Part shown: in pieces, positions 11,601 to 21,656 of the stretch
How the letters are laid out: the number at the start of each line of letters is the position of its first letter
Position numbering within the stretch: the first letter of the stretch is position 1
Notes under the pieces: generated by a model
The model's database searches: none
Seen by the model: the letters and a program-made list of their open reading frames with translations, nothing else
Told to the model about the DNA's origin: nothing
Program-made: the position numbers and the translations under genes
Assembly (NCBI RefSeq): GCF_018446385.1
Contig: NC_055990.1
Location: 22,439,558-22,503,557 of the forward strand
DNA: 64,000 nucleotides
Direction of reading: 5' to 3'
DNA from: Zingiber officinale
Lineage: Eukaryota > Streptophyta > Magnoliopsida > Zingiberales > Zingiberaceae

Positions 11601-12392
11601 CACAGTATTTTGAGCTATATGCCAGGACAATGTGAGTTATTGTAGACTGAATGATATGAACTTTATTTTTTCATTGCAGAATCACGCAACCGTGAAAAAA
11701 GGTTGTCGATCCCACAGCTCGCTGGGGCAGTCTGGGAATCATGCACTGCTTTCAAGAAAAGCCCAACCACAAACTGCACTGCTATTGGGCGAGCCATAAC
11801 TCAGGTAGCTGTTTCTGTGAAGGATGTCCTTCGAGAAATGGGAGAGCTCAAGGAATTCAAATCCACAGCTGCTCCTGATGGATCAGGAGGTGAAGACTCC
11901 AATAGAGCCCCCGAGTCAACATCCACTGATGAAGAGGGTGATGACTTAGCTGAGGCTGATATTGGCGATGATCTCTCGGCCGAGGAGATGGCAGTTGCAC
12001 AATTAATCATTGCTGTGGTTTCTGATACACTAACTGCCATCAAAGAGCTGATTCGGTATATTTCAGGCTTACTAAAGAGCTCCAGTCTTAAAGTTAACTC
12101 CAAAGAGTCCACCGACTCCTTGGAGAAACTTCTTAGTTGCTGCCGGGAGATGGGATCTGAGGTGAATGAGCTGGGAGCTAGTGTCTATCCACCACAGGAG
12201 GTGTATCAAATGAAATCCGGTGTAGAGAAGATGCTTGATCTAGTCGTTAAGATGCGAATCGAAGTCACCAGCCTTGAAGGCTCATCCAATGATGTTTTTG
12301 CCACCTTCAAACAATTAGAGAGTTCTTTGGCAAACCTGGAGAATGGACTGGGTAATGATGTAGCTAGGAGAATGGGAAAGCTAGTCGTTTAG
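2646..12392 (+). CDS. CCNDBP1: Cyclin-D1-binding protein 1 homologue (CCNDBP1/GCIP family)
   Basis: Four exons with GT-AG borders join into one frame of 364 codons: 2646-2723, 2806-2899, 11117-11326 and 11680-12392 (stop TAG). The start is the ATG that opens MSRSGRKHHLSRVLDAHIST, which lines up with the family's N-terminal helix. Family landmarks follow in order: LEKAEWSEVVKLGDEVSKQA (about residues 34-53), GMLWSGEAPEMKALEENI, HGFILLCHGSTVGAG, SIPQLAGAVWESC, an acidic linker (about residues 205-230), then LGASVYPPQEVYQMK near the C-terminus. Animal GCIP is a helical protein that binds D-type cyclins and dampens CDK4/E2F activity; the plant role is less clear and is inferred from the family. 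No lesion is visible. Intron 2 (2900-11116) is swollen by an LTR element; intron 3 is 353 bp. The gene looks functional if the long intron is spliced. Confidence 0.92.
3379..5014. repeat. Left LTR of the intronic LARD-like element
   Basis: It is colinear with 8914-10446: both share TGCGTTACTCCTC, GTTGGGGAAGATGAAGAA, AGTAGAGGAGCATAGGAG and a GC-rich 3' part, and both end GTGACTTTCATCTAT...CATCA. A run of about 18 G preceded by T-rich sequence lies at 4157-4193 and may be an unstable homopolymer or an assembly weak spot. Confidence 0.75.
4483..5680. repeat. Direct duplication spanning the LTR end and the region after it
   Basis: The segment from about 4483 to 5157 is repeated at about 5158-5680. 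Both copies contain GGCATCGATGGTGGTG, AGTAGATTG, the CTTTCATCTA LTR end and AAGTCTTCCCCTC followed by GACCGACTGACTG. The second copy lacks roughly 130 bp present at 4733-4855. The duplication therefore carries a second copy of the LTR/internal junction. Confidence 0.75.
6327..6875. mobile_element. hAT-type MITE in the intronic array
   Basis: The termini TAGGGATGGCAAT and ATTGCCATCCTTA are inverted copies of each other (12 of 13 match). The flanks TATGTGGG at 6319-6326 and 6876-6883 form a perfect 8-bp TSD, diagnostic of hAT insertion. The interior has inverted GGGTATGGGTATGG-like stretches and no coding capacity. Confidence 0.88.
7143..7651. mobile_element. Second hAT-type MITE in the same array
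   Basis: The ends TAGGGCTGTAAA and TTTACAGCCCTA are perfect inverted repeats. The flanks GTGGTCTG (7135-7142) and GTGGCCTG (7652-7659) are an 8-bp TSD with one mismatch. The interior is rich in AAGCTTG and GTTCGTGAAC-like motifs and non-coding. Confidence 0.88.
7700..8135. repeat. Tandem array (GACTCCCAAGTGTCTACGGA...GAGAGGCTTACCGGCAT)
   Basis: About six diverged units of roughly 65-80 bp share GACTCCCAAGTGTCTRCRGAG followed by a GGGGAGAGGCTTACCGGCAT-like block. GACTCC and GGAGTC can pair across a short loop in several units. Confidence 0.65.
8280..8800. repeat. Tandem array (AGAGAATGACTCGATCCCGCTG)
   Basis: Diverged units of about 95-110 bp repeat AGAGAATAACTCGATCCCTC, GACTCCCGAATGTTCGC and GGGGAGAGAATATGATAAGACTC. 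The GACTCC...GGAGTC pairing seen in the preceding array recurs, which suggests a common origin of the two arrays. Confidence 0.7.
8914..10446. repeat. Right LTR of the intronic LARD-like element
   Basis: It begins TGTTTTGACTAAAATACC and ends GCCTGCATCA, followed directly by the GATTG target duplication. It is diverged from the left LTR by many indels, so the insertion is not recent. Confidence 0.75.
10452..11116 (+). other. Remaining 3' part of CCNDBP1 intron 2
   Basis: This is AT-rich intron sequence with an (AT)n run near 10856-10869 and a T15 tract near 11064-11078, ending in the ATGCAG acceptor. No other feature is visible. Confidence 0.6.
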
Positions 12393-12490
12393 TATTCACA
12401 TGCTTGTCAGTTATTTATTTTGCCTGTTGATTATGAGGGAATGACCTTCGAGTCGCTCTATCTTTGTGGGACAAGATGCCAAATGTGGCT

Positions 12491-12682
12491 TCAGGCTTTT
12501 TTTTTTTTAATCTGTTGGCTATATTTATCTATAACTTTACAATTAGTCCTAATCGTGATTTCATACTTATTATAAATAAATAACATAAAAATTTCTAAAC
12601 AATAAATTACTACTAAGAGTTCGAAATCTAGGAACGTAAGTCTCTCTTTTTCTTTATATTTTCCTGATTCATATCGGCACAA
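12491..12682 (-). pseudogene. Pararetrovirus-like RNase H fragment
   Basis: A short open frame on the minus strand resembles the RNase H domain that follows reverse transcriptase in Caulimoviridae polyproteins (an E-L-L-V-V-I block, then an IRTNC segment). It lies downstream of the reverse transcriptase fragment on the same strand, in the order expected for that family. The frame is broken and partial, and it sits within 100 bp of the CCNDBP1 stop codon, tail to tail. Confidence 0.5.
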
Positions 12683-12856
12683 TTGTTCAGAAGTCTTTGA
12701 GTCATACTTAGATCTTTTATTGAATAAAGTTTCTCCCTATTCTGTTCACAACTATCTGTTTCAATAATTAAGTAATCGGAGTTTAAAGGTAAGGTTAATT
12801 AGGGTAAGTGTTGTACCATCAATTTAATTTGTTTTACTAAGTCAATATTTTGTTAA

Positions 12857-13362
12857 TTAAAATATCTTTATCCTATTTGTTTGGGAAGTTTTGTTATACA
12901 AAGGTCTATTAATTTTTTTAATATCTTTTAAATAAAGTCTAACATAATTTAGTAATCCTAGGAAGGATTTAAGTGTTTTGATGTCTTCCATCTTATCTGG
13001 AAATAAAATTTTGCTGGTGATATAAGCTTGCAGTGTTATTTTACCTTGTCCTATAAGACTTTCTAAGAATTCAATGTAAGGAACAGTTAGTTTCATTTTT
13101 CTTTTAGAGACAATTAAACCATGTTGTTCAAAGAGGTTGAATATCATGTGTAAATGTGCATAATGTTTTTCTTTTGTCTTAGAAAAAATCAGAATTTCAT
13201 CAATATATATGCAAATGAACTCTGTAACAGGTTTAAATATGTCATACATTTTTCTTTGAAATACTTGAGGGGGTATCTTTAATCCAAATGACATGACTAA
13301 CCTTTCAAAATGTCCTTCAGGACAGGAAAAAATTATCCAAGGGATTGATTCTGGATACCAAT
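12857..13362 (-). pseudogene. Endogenous pararetrovirus reverse transcriptase fragment
   Basis: The minus-strand frame has the reverse transcriptase core: a CPEGHFE-type block, MSFGL, QRKM, then YIDE where an active enzyme has YIDD, and ILIFS. The later SFLGLLNYVR segment is also typical. Spacing and wording fit Caulimoviridae (badnavirus-like) better than Ty3/gypsy, but this is judged by eye. The upstream half of the domain is missing, and the second catalytic Asp of the YxDD box is Glu. Just upstream on the minus strand the frame runs into a TRIM-like LTR. It is an old, inactive fragment. Confidence 0.65.
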
Positions 13363-13559
13363 TGTAGGATTGAAAAGAATTTAGATATCTCCACAATGGT
13401 ATGATATTGTCCACTTTGAACCTAAACCCTCATGACTTTGCTCTTGGGCTCTCCCCAAAAGGTCTCATCTCAATGGAGATATCTTTTCTCTTATAAACCC
13501 ATGATCTTTCCCATGTGTTTTCAATATGGGACTATGTTTGCAACCTTACAACCCCAACA
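13363..13559 (-). repeat. Solo or partial LTR of the TRIM family
   Basis: The sequence matches the 190-bp LTRs of the TRIM at 28978-30677: ATCTCCACAATGG, ATGATATTGTCCACTTTG, TTTGCTCTTGGGCTCTCCCC, AATGGAGATATCTT, ending CCCCAACA. It starts TGTAGG where the full copies start TGTTGG. No matching 5-bp flanks were found, so it may be a truncated or rearranged insertion inside the viral fragment. Confidence 0.7.
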
Positions 13560-14007
13560 TTGGCTTCCATGGATCTAACCGATCTGGAAGGTCCTGAGAA
13601 TGGTTCAGTTTTTGTTAGACTCATTGGATTTGTATGTTAAAAATTTAGAAGTAACTGGTTGTCTTAGGAAGGACTTTTTCTAAAGATAATTGACTAAGAT
13701 CTTTATTAAGTTTAGCAAATGCTTCTTTTTAAACCAAAGTTTCCAGACAGATGTGTTTCTAATTGGAGAAGTTTTGACTCAATCAAAGTTAAGCGATAAT
13801 CAAGAGAGGTAAGAAGTGCTAGAATAGTATTATTTTGTTGTATTTGAATTTGATATCCTTTTTCCATGAAGGTCTAGATGACAATAATCGTCTTCTTTTG
13901 TTGTAAAAAACTGTCTTGTGTATTCTACAACATCTTCATAATGTGTATTTTCATATTTCAATTTGTTCATTTATATTTAAGTTCTTCTAATAAGTGATTT
14001 ATTTTAT

Positions 14008-14448
14008 CTAGTTTTTTTTATTTATTTGTGTTTTATTACTGACAATCAATTCTTTTGATTGTAGTAAAAGTTGTTGGATATCTATTTTTGACACAGGTTT
14101 GAAAGTTCTTGAGTTTTTTAAGTAGTTAAGATTTCGTAAGACTTCTGATACTAGCTTTTGTTGTTGTAGAGAAATTGTAAATAAATTTTCTACCTTATGT
14201 ACTAGGGTTTGATATTGAGTTTCTAAAGAGAGAGCAAGACTCAACAGCAGATCAATTATCGTGTTTAAGTGTGGTTGTTTAGAATGTAAAAGATGACCAA
14301 GTTGTTTACTTCTTATATAACAAATGTGTTTGGTATGATCTAAGGTTACTATATGCCTAGGGTGTAGGACAAGATCAAGATACTCAAGTTGTCTAGTTGT
14401 AGAACTTGCACACATATACAGGTAACCAAGTTGTGGCTCTGGTACCAA
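14008..14448 (-). pseudogene. Unassigned 146-codon ORF downstream of a viral-type leader
   Basis: This minus-strand ORF starts within the tRNA-Met-like primer site at 14435-14447. It has a Leu/Gln-rich probable coiled-coil section (about residues 70-110) but no motif that I recognise. Its place, just after leader and primer site, is that of the first ORF of a pararetrovirus genome; that is inference from position. The stretch below it (13560-14007) holds further broken minus-strand frames of similar composition. Confidence 0.35.
14435..14447 (-). promoter_or_regulatory. tRNA-Met primer-binding site of the pararetrovirus remnant
   Basis: On the minus strand this reads TGGTACCAGAGCC, one base off the TGGTATCAGAGCC priming site for initiator tRNA-Met. 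It lies about 570-600 nt downstream of the TATA box at 15050-15057, close to the leader-to-primer distance known for caulimoviruses. Confidence 0.55.
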
Positions 14449-15057
14449 TTTTTTTGCTTCAATTTTTTCTTCAAATATTATTATTATGTTTTTTTAGCCT
14501 TTAGCTGGTTGTAGGGTCTACGTCTATAGGTCGTTGTAGGTTCTAAGCCTTTAGGTATTTGTTTGGTCTTCCTAGCTCGCACCAATGAGCCTCACATAGT
14601 AGAGAGCTTCTATAACCTTTGTATAGTCCTTGGTTTCTTGCCCTGGCTTCTTCAGGTCTTACTTTAGCCTTCAAACTATTTTTGTCTTACTTAGCCAGCA
14701 CAGGTTTTATAGAACCAAGGGTCTATAGTTCTGTCTTCTCTCTTAGCTAGTTATGGATTTGTCGAGATGCCAATAAGGACTGAGGACTATTGATCTAAGA
14801 GTAATTAAACAAAATCTTGAGGCTTAGAAGCAAAGATTTATTCAGCCATAAAAATTTACAAAAGCTGCTAATACAAACTTATGATATAAACATTAGCTTA
14901 TAGAAAAGCTGATAATACAAACTTATTATACAAACTAACTGTACTTACAAGGTATATGTAGGGGGTATAAACTATCAAACCAGAGAAGAAAGAGGAGCTT
15001 AGAGGGGTGAGTACAACTTCGATGCCTCTTGTTATGTAGAGAGGCTCTATATTTATA
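14449..15057 (-). promoter_or_regulatory. Probable pararetrovirus leader and TATA promoter
   Basis: The minus strand has TATAAATA at 15057-15050 followed by about 600 nt without a long ORF, then the primer site. This is the arrangement of a caulimovirus-type promoter plus leader. No enhancer motif was recognised, and the region could instead be unrelated AT-rich sequence. Confidence 0.4.
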
Positions 15058-15455
15058 ATAGAGAAGAGAAGGGGCTAGAAGAGAGAGGTGGCAGATAAGG
15101 TCTGCATCTTCCGGTGTTGTATGAGCTCAGGGCTTACATTATTAAGTTGCTGGCGTCATTGTATCTGTCATGAAGACAGTAAGTGGTTACTGACATCATT
15201 GCTTCCGTCTGGTGTCAGATTTTCATCATATTGATTAAGTTTGCTTCTTCTACTGAGCCCATTGACTATGGTATCGTGGAAGTAGAGGCTATGGAAGGTG
15301 TAGTTTTTTATTTTTCTAACTATGCCAAATTTTTCTTACGATAAAATTGGCATAAGTTTTGATGTTGATTAGCATATCCTACTATTATCCTGCCTAAATT
15401 ATGTATGACATGTGCATAATTAAACTGAAAACCAAACACACAGAGGCAAACCCTA

Positions 15456-15467
15456 GCTCTGATACCA
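15456..15467 (-). promoter_or_regulatory. Primer-binding site of a copia-type element
   Basis: The minus strand reads TGGTATCAGAGC directly after the LTR end (…CCAACA-AT). It is a perfect initiator tRNA-Met primer site. Its presence shows that the adjacent LTR is a 5' LTR of a truncated element and not a solo LTR. Only about 150 bp of internal sequence (15310-15455) follows on the left. Confidence 0.8.
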
Positions 15468-15469
15468 AT

Positions 15470-18208
15470 TGTTGGTTGCTACTGAGAATATCGTACCGGT
15501 TCCCATGTACAAAAAATTTGTACAAGTCCTGAACCTTTCCTAACAACCTATTATGTTCTTTAGAAATTAAATTCAGAATCGCAAACAGAACTTAACATTA
15601 TTGATTCCAAATTTAACTTATCTGTTCTTAGAGGTTTAGACTTGGATCGCAAATGATACTTAACATTATAGATCCAAATCCACCTATGTTACAAATTCAA
15701 TTAAATATTTATTTCAAAAATCAGCTCCCAGGTCAAACATGACGAGGTACTTGGCCTTCTTGGGTATGAGAACATCCACCACTGCCTCGACAAAGCCTCT
15801 TAATGAAATTCAATATTTAATTTTCTTATAGTAACCCTAGGTTTAACCAAAAAGAACAATCGAATCACAAGATCGAAAAAAAAACAAAAGAACATAAACT
15901 CAAATCACAAATTCAAAACCTAGAATCATATACCTCGTGTTTGGTATTTTAAAAAACTATACAAAGAAAACTAGTATAATGCAGAATATAATTACTAGTT
16001 ATACCTTTCTTTGTAAGCAATAACCTCTTGATCTTCTATTGTATTCCTCTTATTATCTCGGATGTCGTGTGAGCGACGATATACCGAGATGAGAATCCAC
16101 CCAAGCTTTCTTCTTCTCCAAGCAAGTTTCGGCCACCACAAGAACTCCAAGAGAAGATGAGGTTCGACTACCACCACCAAGCTCCAAGGGATGCTAGAAA
16201 CAAAGCCTCATTTCTCTACTTCTTCTCCAAGCAAAATCCGGCCATCAACAAGCTCCTTGAGGGTTGATGCCGCCGACCACTAATGAAGAAGAAAAGGAGG
16301 AGAGGAAGAAGATGAGGGCTGGCCACCAATCCAAGGAAGAGATGAACCAAACAAGATAAATTGTTATGAGGTGAGGCACCTCTACCCTCTCTTTTATATT
16401 CCTTGGTCTTGGCAAATAAGGAAAGTTTTATTAAAACTTCCTTATTCTCTTTGTCAATGAAAGGGAAATTTAATTAATATTTCCTTTCTTATTTCTATTT
16501 GGTCGGCCACCTCATGATCCTCCATCCAAGGAAAGTTTTAAAAATTAAAACTTCCTAATTTGTTTTCGAAAATTTTAAAATAAAAATTTCTCTTTAAAAA
16601 ATTCTCTTCATGGTTAAAAGGAAACTTTTATTAATTAAAATATCTCTATTAAAACATGTGGATGCTTTACAAAAAGAAAAGTTTTCTCTAAAATTAAAAT
16701 CTTCCTTTCAATCTACAAATAAGGAAAGATATCAAATCTTTTCTTAATCTTTTGTAGAAACTATAAAAGGAAAGATTTAATTTTAAAACTCTCTTTTACA
16801 ATCATGAGGATGGTTTCATAAAAGGAAAGTTTTATCAAAAATTAAAATCTTTATTTTAACTACAAATAAGGAAAGGTATCAAACTTTCCTCTTAATCTTT
16901 TGTAGAAAGCTATAAAAAAGATTTATAATTTTAAAACTCTCTTTTAAAATCATGAGGATGGTTACAAAAAGGAAAGTTTTATCAAAAATTAAAATCTTCC
17001 TTTTAACTACAAATAAGGAAAGATATGAAACATTTCTCTTAATCCTTTGTAGAAAGCTATAAAAGGAAAAATTTAAATTTTAAACTCTCTTTTATAACCA
17101 TGGCTTCCACATAAGAAAGATTTAAAAAATAAAATCCTTTTAATTTATTGTGGCCGACCACACCAAGCTTGGGTTAAAGCTAGGGACGGCCACCTATTTA
17201 AACCATCTCACCTTGGTTTGGTCGGCCCTAGCTTGGGCTCCAAGTTAGGCTTGGCCGACCACCTTAAGGTGGGTATGAGTGGGTATAAGACTTTATAAAT
17301 AAGAGGCTATGATAGGGACCGAGAGGAGGAATTGGTTTTGGTCTCCCGATGAAATTAAGCTTCCCGTGTTCGCCCCGAACACCCAACTTAATTTCATCAA
17401 TAATAATTCATACCACTAAAGAATTATTATTGAACTACCACACCAATTTCAAATTACATTTTGGGCTTCTTCTTATCATGAGTGTGTTAATCTCCCTGTG
17501 TTTAAGATGTCGAATGTCCACTAATTAAGTGAGTTACTGACAACTCACTTTAATTAATATCTTAGTCCAAGAGTAATACCACTCAACCTTATTATCATGT
17601 CGGCCTAAGTCCACCTGCAAGGTTTACATGACAATCCTTATGAGCTCCTCTTGAGGACATTATTAACCTAGATTACTAGGACACAGTTTCCTTCTATAAT
17701 CAACAACACACACTATAAATAATATCATTTCCCAATTTATCAGGCCTATTGATTTATCGAGCTAAATTGCACCCTTTGATAAATTAAAGAAATAAATACT
17801 AAATATATGTGCTTGTTATTATATCAGGATTAAGAGCACACACTTCCATAATAATATAGGTCATGTTCTTTTATGTAGTCAGTATAAAAAGAAACTATCT
17901 CAAATGGTCCTACTCAATACACTCATAGTGTACTAGTGTAATTTTATAGTCAAGATAAACTAATACCAAATTACACTACGACTATTCCAATGATTTGTTC
18001 CTATCCATCTTAGTCGTGAGCTACTGTTTATAATTTATAATGAACTGATAACATGATCTTCTGTGTGTGACACCACACACCATGTTATTTATAATATAAA
18101 TTAATTAAACAACTATACTTAGCATAAATGTAGACATTTGACCAATGTGATTCTTTATTTCAAAATAAATGTTTACAAAAAGCTAGGCTTTTAGTATACA
18201 CTCTAACA
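15470..18208 (-). mobile_element. Long copia-type 5' LTR (2.7 kb) of a truncated element
   Basis: On the minus strand it starts TGTTAGAGTGTATACTAAAA and ends GCAACCAACA, followed by a tRNA-Met primer site. The partner LTR and coding region are not present to the left. The flanks CCAAT and CTCTC do not match, consistent with truncation. The LTR contains an internal array (16430-17110) and a conserved block near 15720-15835 that recurs at 20080-20180 in the gag-only element. Confidence 0.7.
16430..17110. repeat. Tandem array inside the long LTR, unit of about 155 bp
   Basis: Three to four units share AAAGGAAAGTTTTATCAAAA, AACTACAAATAAGGAAAG and TTTTGTAGAAAGCTATAAAA. Units starting near 16818 and 16973 are 155 bp apart. 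Confidence 0.7.
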
Positions 18209-18614
18209 CTCTCCCTACCTCTCAAGACTTAGGTCAGATGTTATACGTGATAGATCATTCCAAGTTGCCCCTAGTCATACCTGCCCGGGGGGGGGGGATA
18301 GAAGGCGCTAGGCGACAACAAGATCAGAGAATCATAATTGTTTGTCAGAGAATAACTGTTGTATGTCAGAGAATATTTCAAGGATCGACTATCATCTACG
18401 AGTGGAACCTTCTTCTGTCCCATAGAAGGATGTCACGCATCCTCCATCACCCTACAAGGCCTGACACCCGATATTCTCTGACATCGGTCAGGCTCCAGAG
18501 GTACGCACGATCATATAAAAAAGGAGGCCCTCTCCCTTGAGCAAGTACGTGCACTTTTGCTTTTGTCCTCTACTGTTCTTTTTCCTTCGTGCACATTTTC
18601 TTCTGGGGAAAAAG
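18209..18614. mobile_element. LTR-like fragment, left part (split by a gag-only element)
   Basis: Repeated TGTCAGAGAATA motifs and a TATA-type box (ATATAAAAAAGG near 18513) followed by a pyrimidine-rich stretch look like the promoter half of a plant LTR. It continues at 22583 after the inserted element. The outer boundaries could not be fixed, and the superfamily (possibly gypsy) is a guess. An eleven-G run occurs at 18288-18298. Confidence 0.45.
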
Positions 18615-18935
18615 TGTTGGTGCAGCAGAGACCGGCAAGAGGGGAGTGAATTGCTGAAAACAAAAATAAAAATACCCTCCTCGGATTTCAACTCAGAAAT
18701 AAGTGCAGCAATAAAAATAACTAGCAACTATATAAAATTAAAGACAGAAATAAAACGGGAGACCGAGGTTTAACCTGGTTATAACCAAGGAGGTTGTTAA
18801 TCCAGGACAATCGAAGATCGCACTAGCAGAGTCTCCTTCACTGTAGGTGGAGAAGCCTTTTTACACACTTAATGAACTCACAAGTTGCTAGGAATTGAAA
18901 GCTTGAATGAATAATGAATTCCTAGCTCCAGGGGC

Positions 18936-19122
18936 CTTTTTATAGCTCCTGGAAAGTCTATCCCGAGGGTCCAAGGCGCCTCCAACAAGGTTTAAGGCGC
19001 CTCCAGCTCGATCAGTAGATAAAACTTTATCCGCACGCAAATGGTCAAAACTGACCTGTTGAAGGCGCCTTCAACAGGCTTGAAGGCGCCTTCAAGGGCG
19101 CCTTCCAGGGCGCCTCCAAGCT
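18936..19122 (-). promoter_or_regulatory. LTR promoter with clustered GGCGCC palindromes
   Basis: On the minus strand a CTATAAAAAGG TATA box (18945-18936) is preceded by six GGCGCC cores between 18970 and 19122, several as the 12-bp palindrome GAAGGCGCCTTC. The right LTR (about 22033-22220) repeats the arrangement. Confidence 0.55.
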
Positions 19123-20204
19123 TCTAGCTTGGTTCCTTCAGCTTCCGATGCTCCGTTCTTTTGGGTGATTGCGGCCAACCGGAATAGGGCTCACCCGAAC
19201 CCAATTCCCGGCCTTCTCCTCGAGCAGCCTTCCGTCCCGGCTTAACGTCCCTCGAACGCCGCGCACGCTCTTCACGTCCACCGGAGTACTCTTCCGCAGC
19301 TCTCTCGTCCTTCGGACGCACCGAGCCCGTCGGCTCCCTTCCCGTGCCGTCCTTCTCGCTAGCTGCGTCTTCCACTCGACTTCCTGTCCTCAAAAAGCTC
19401 CTGTACACTCAGACACAGGGATCAAACACAGCAGGACCTAACCAACTTGGTTGATCATATCAAAACTATCACGGGGTTCAATAATCTCCCCCTTTTTAAT
19501 GTGCATCAACCCAAGTTCAAGTTAGGGTTAAAAATAGACATAAATAGTAATTTTAAAAAAAATTACTAAACTAACAAGTTAAGTATAATTTTTGCAATTA
19601 GTAAAATTGCAATACTTTTTAAAAAATAACAGAAATTTTAAATTTTTCTAACTCCCCCTAAACATTCATAAAAACTTGTACTTTTCTCTCCCCCTTTGAT
19701 CACAACAAAAATGGGGTCTTAAGTAAAATATTTTCAAGTAAGATTAAATCTTTGAAAAAAAAATTTCTAAGTAAAAATGAATTTTTTGAAAAAATTTCGA
19801 AGTTAAATTGAATTTAAGAAAAAAATTCTAAGTAAAAAAAAAATCCTAAGTAAATTTTTTAAATGTCCCAAAAAAAAATTTCTAAGTCAAGTGAATGAAC
19901 TTTTAGAATTTTCCAAAAAAAATTTCTAAAAAAAATTAAGTTAGAATTTTAAAGAAAAATTCTAAGGATTTTTTTTTTAAATTTTAACAAATATTTGATA
20001 AACTTTCAAAGCATATTTTAATTTTTGTTTAATGCTTTTTCAGAAAGTTAATTAAACATTTTCTTTCAATATTTTAGCTTCCAGGTCGTGGCGAGGCACT
20101 AGGCCTTTTTGGTTATTGGAGCAACAACCACTTCCTTAGACAAAACTTCCATAAAGAATTTTAATGTTTAATTTTCTCACTATAAGCTTTTAATTTTTGA
20201 AAGA

Positions 20205-21656
20205 TTAATTAAGCACAGATTTTGAAACCCAATAGAGGTTCCTTCCTACAGGATTATTCAAAAATCTAGGGGGTACATAATTTCTTGGTATTTTCCTAAG
20301 TTGACCTTGATGCTTCCTTATATACCAATTTAATTTACCATAAATTCTAATTTTTGACTTTGGAAATTTCTTTAAGCATGCATCATTTTTCAATTTTTCA
20401 ATTTCTAATTTTAAATTTTCATTTTTTGATTTCATACTATCGTACATTTCAAGTGGACATGCTTTTGCTAATTTCATTTTTAATTCTTTATTTTCTTTTT
20501 CTAATTCGAATAAATCTTTTTAAAGTGATTTAATAAATCGAAATGACTGAGACGGGGTTTGATTGCGTACCTTACTTACCTGATTAGGTGACGCTCCCCC
20601 TTCACCGCTGCTTTCTTCTGACGTTCCTCCCCCTTCGTCGATGCTCATTTCTGAGCCGGACGTTTCTTCTTGCTGATGGTTGGCCATCAGTGCTAGTCCC
20701 GAGAATTCTTCGACTTCCGATTCGGAGGATGACGAATCATCCCACGTTGCATTTAGGTTTTTGTGTTTGGAAGCTTCTGGCTTCTTGTATTTTGGCTTTT
20801 CCCTTTCTTTCTCCTTTCTCTTTAGCTTTGGGTAGTCATCTTTGATGTGCCCCTCTTCGTTGCAGTTGTAACAGCGAACCGTCCTCTTCTTTCGATGATG
20901 CCTCTACGATTTAAATTTGTTAGTACTAAAAAACTTATTGAAGCGTCTTACCAGTAGTGCCGCTTCGGATTCGTCGACTGAGGCTTCGGAGTCAGAACTG
21001 TTCATCTTTTCCTTTAAGGCAATGTTCTGACTTGTTTTCTCTGCTCCGTTGGGTTCTGAAACTCGATATTCGTGAAGTTCAAAAGTGGAAAATAATTGTT
21101 CTAAAGTACTTACCTCGAGGTCCTTAGAGATGTAATACGCATCTATTAAGGAGGCCCACTCTGGAGTTCTCGGCAAGGCATTGAGCGCATATCGGATGGA
21201 ATCCCGGTTGGTTACCTCTTCTCCAAGGTTCGTTAGTTGGTTTTTTAGCTCCTTGATTCTCGCTTGGAGTTGCGCTACCTTCTCGCCTTGGTTCATCCGG
21301 AGGTTCGTTAACTGGTTCCGGAGGATGTCACGCTTCGCTAGCTTCGCTTCGGAAGTACCTTCGTGTAGCTCCAGGATTTTTTCCCAGAGATCTTTCGCTG
21401 AGTCGTAGCTTCCGATCCGATTTACTTCTTGTGGTGGCAGCACACTGAGCAGGTGGAACTCTGCCTTTCCGTTGGCGACGAAATCGGCTTGCTCCTTCTT
21501 GCTCCATGTGTTTTCTTCTTTGTCTTTCGGCGCTGCAAAATCATATTTCATTGTAATAAGAATATCAAAATCGGTTTTGAAGAATACCTCAATTTTTCTT
21601 TTCCAAGTAGCGAAATCTCCGTCGAACTTCGGGGGATGAATGTTCGCTCCGGCCAT
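20205..21656 (-). pseudogene. Copia Gag of the gag-only element
   Basis: From the ATG at 21656 the frame encodes a copia Gag (FDGDFATWKRKIEVFFKTDF near residue 10, then LHEGTSEAKLAKRD). It is interrupted by an in-frame TAG at 20904-20906 and a TAA near 20508-20510, and ends at 20205. After the first stop the zinc knuckle reads CYNCNEEGHIKDDY, so the fourth ligand Cys has become Tyr. The C-terminal part (residues about 395-484) has a Lys/Glu coiled coil and ends with a VGRNLYWVSKS segment. All parts are in one register, so the damage is by point mutation. Even intact it would supply only capsid. Confidence 0.8.

Noticed and set aside
13561..14007. Viral coat or movement protein fragments
   Set aside because: Broken Leu/Gln/Asn-rich frames are visible but no diagnostic motif (zinc knuckle, movement-protein core) could be seen.
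15470..18208. Solo LTR
   Set aside because: A primer-binding site follows directly, and the two flanks do not form a TSD, so it is a truncated 5' end of an element.
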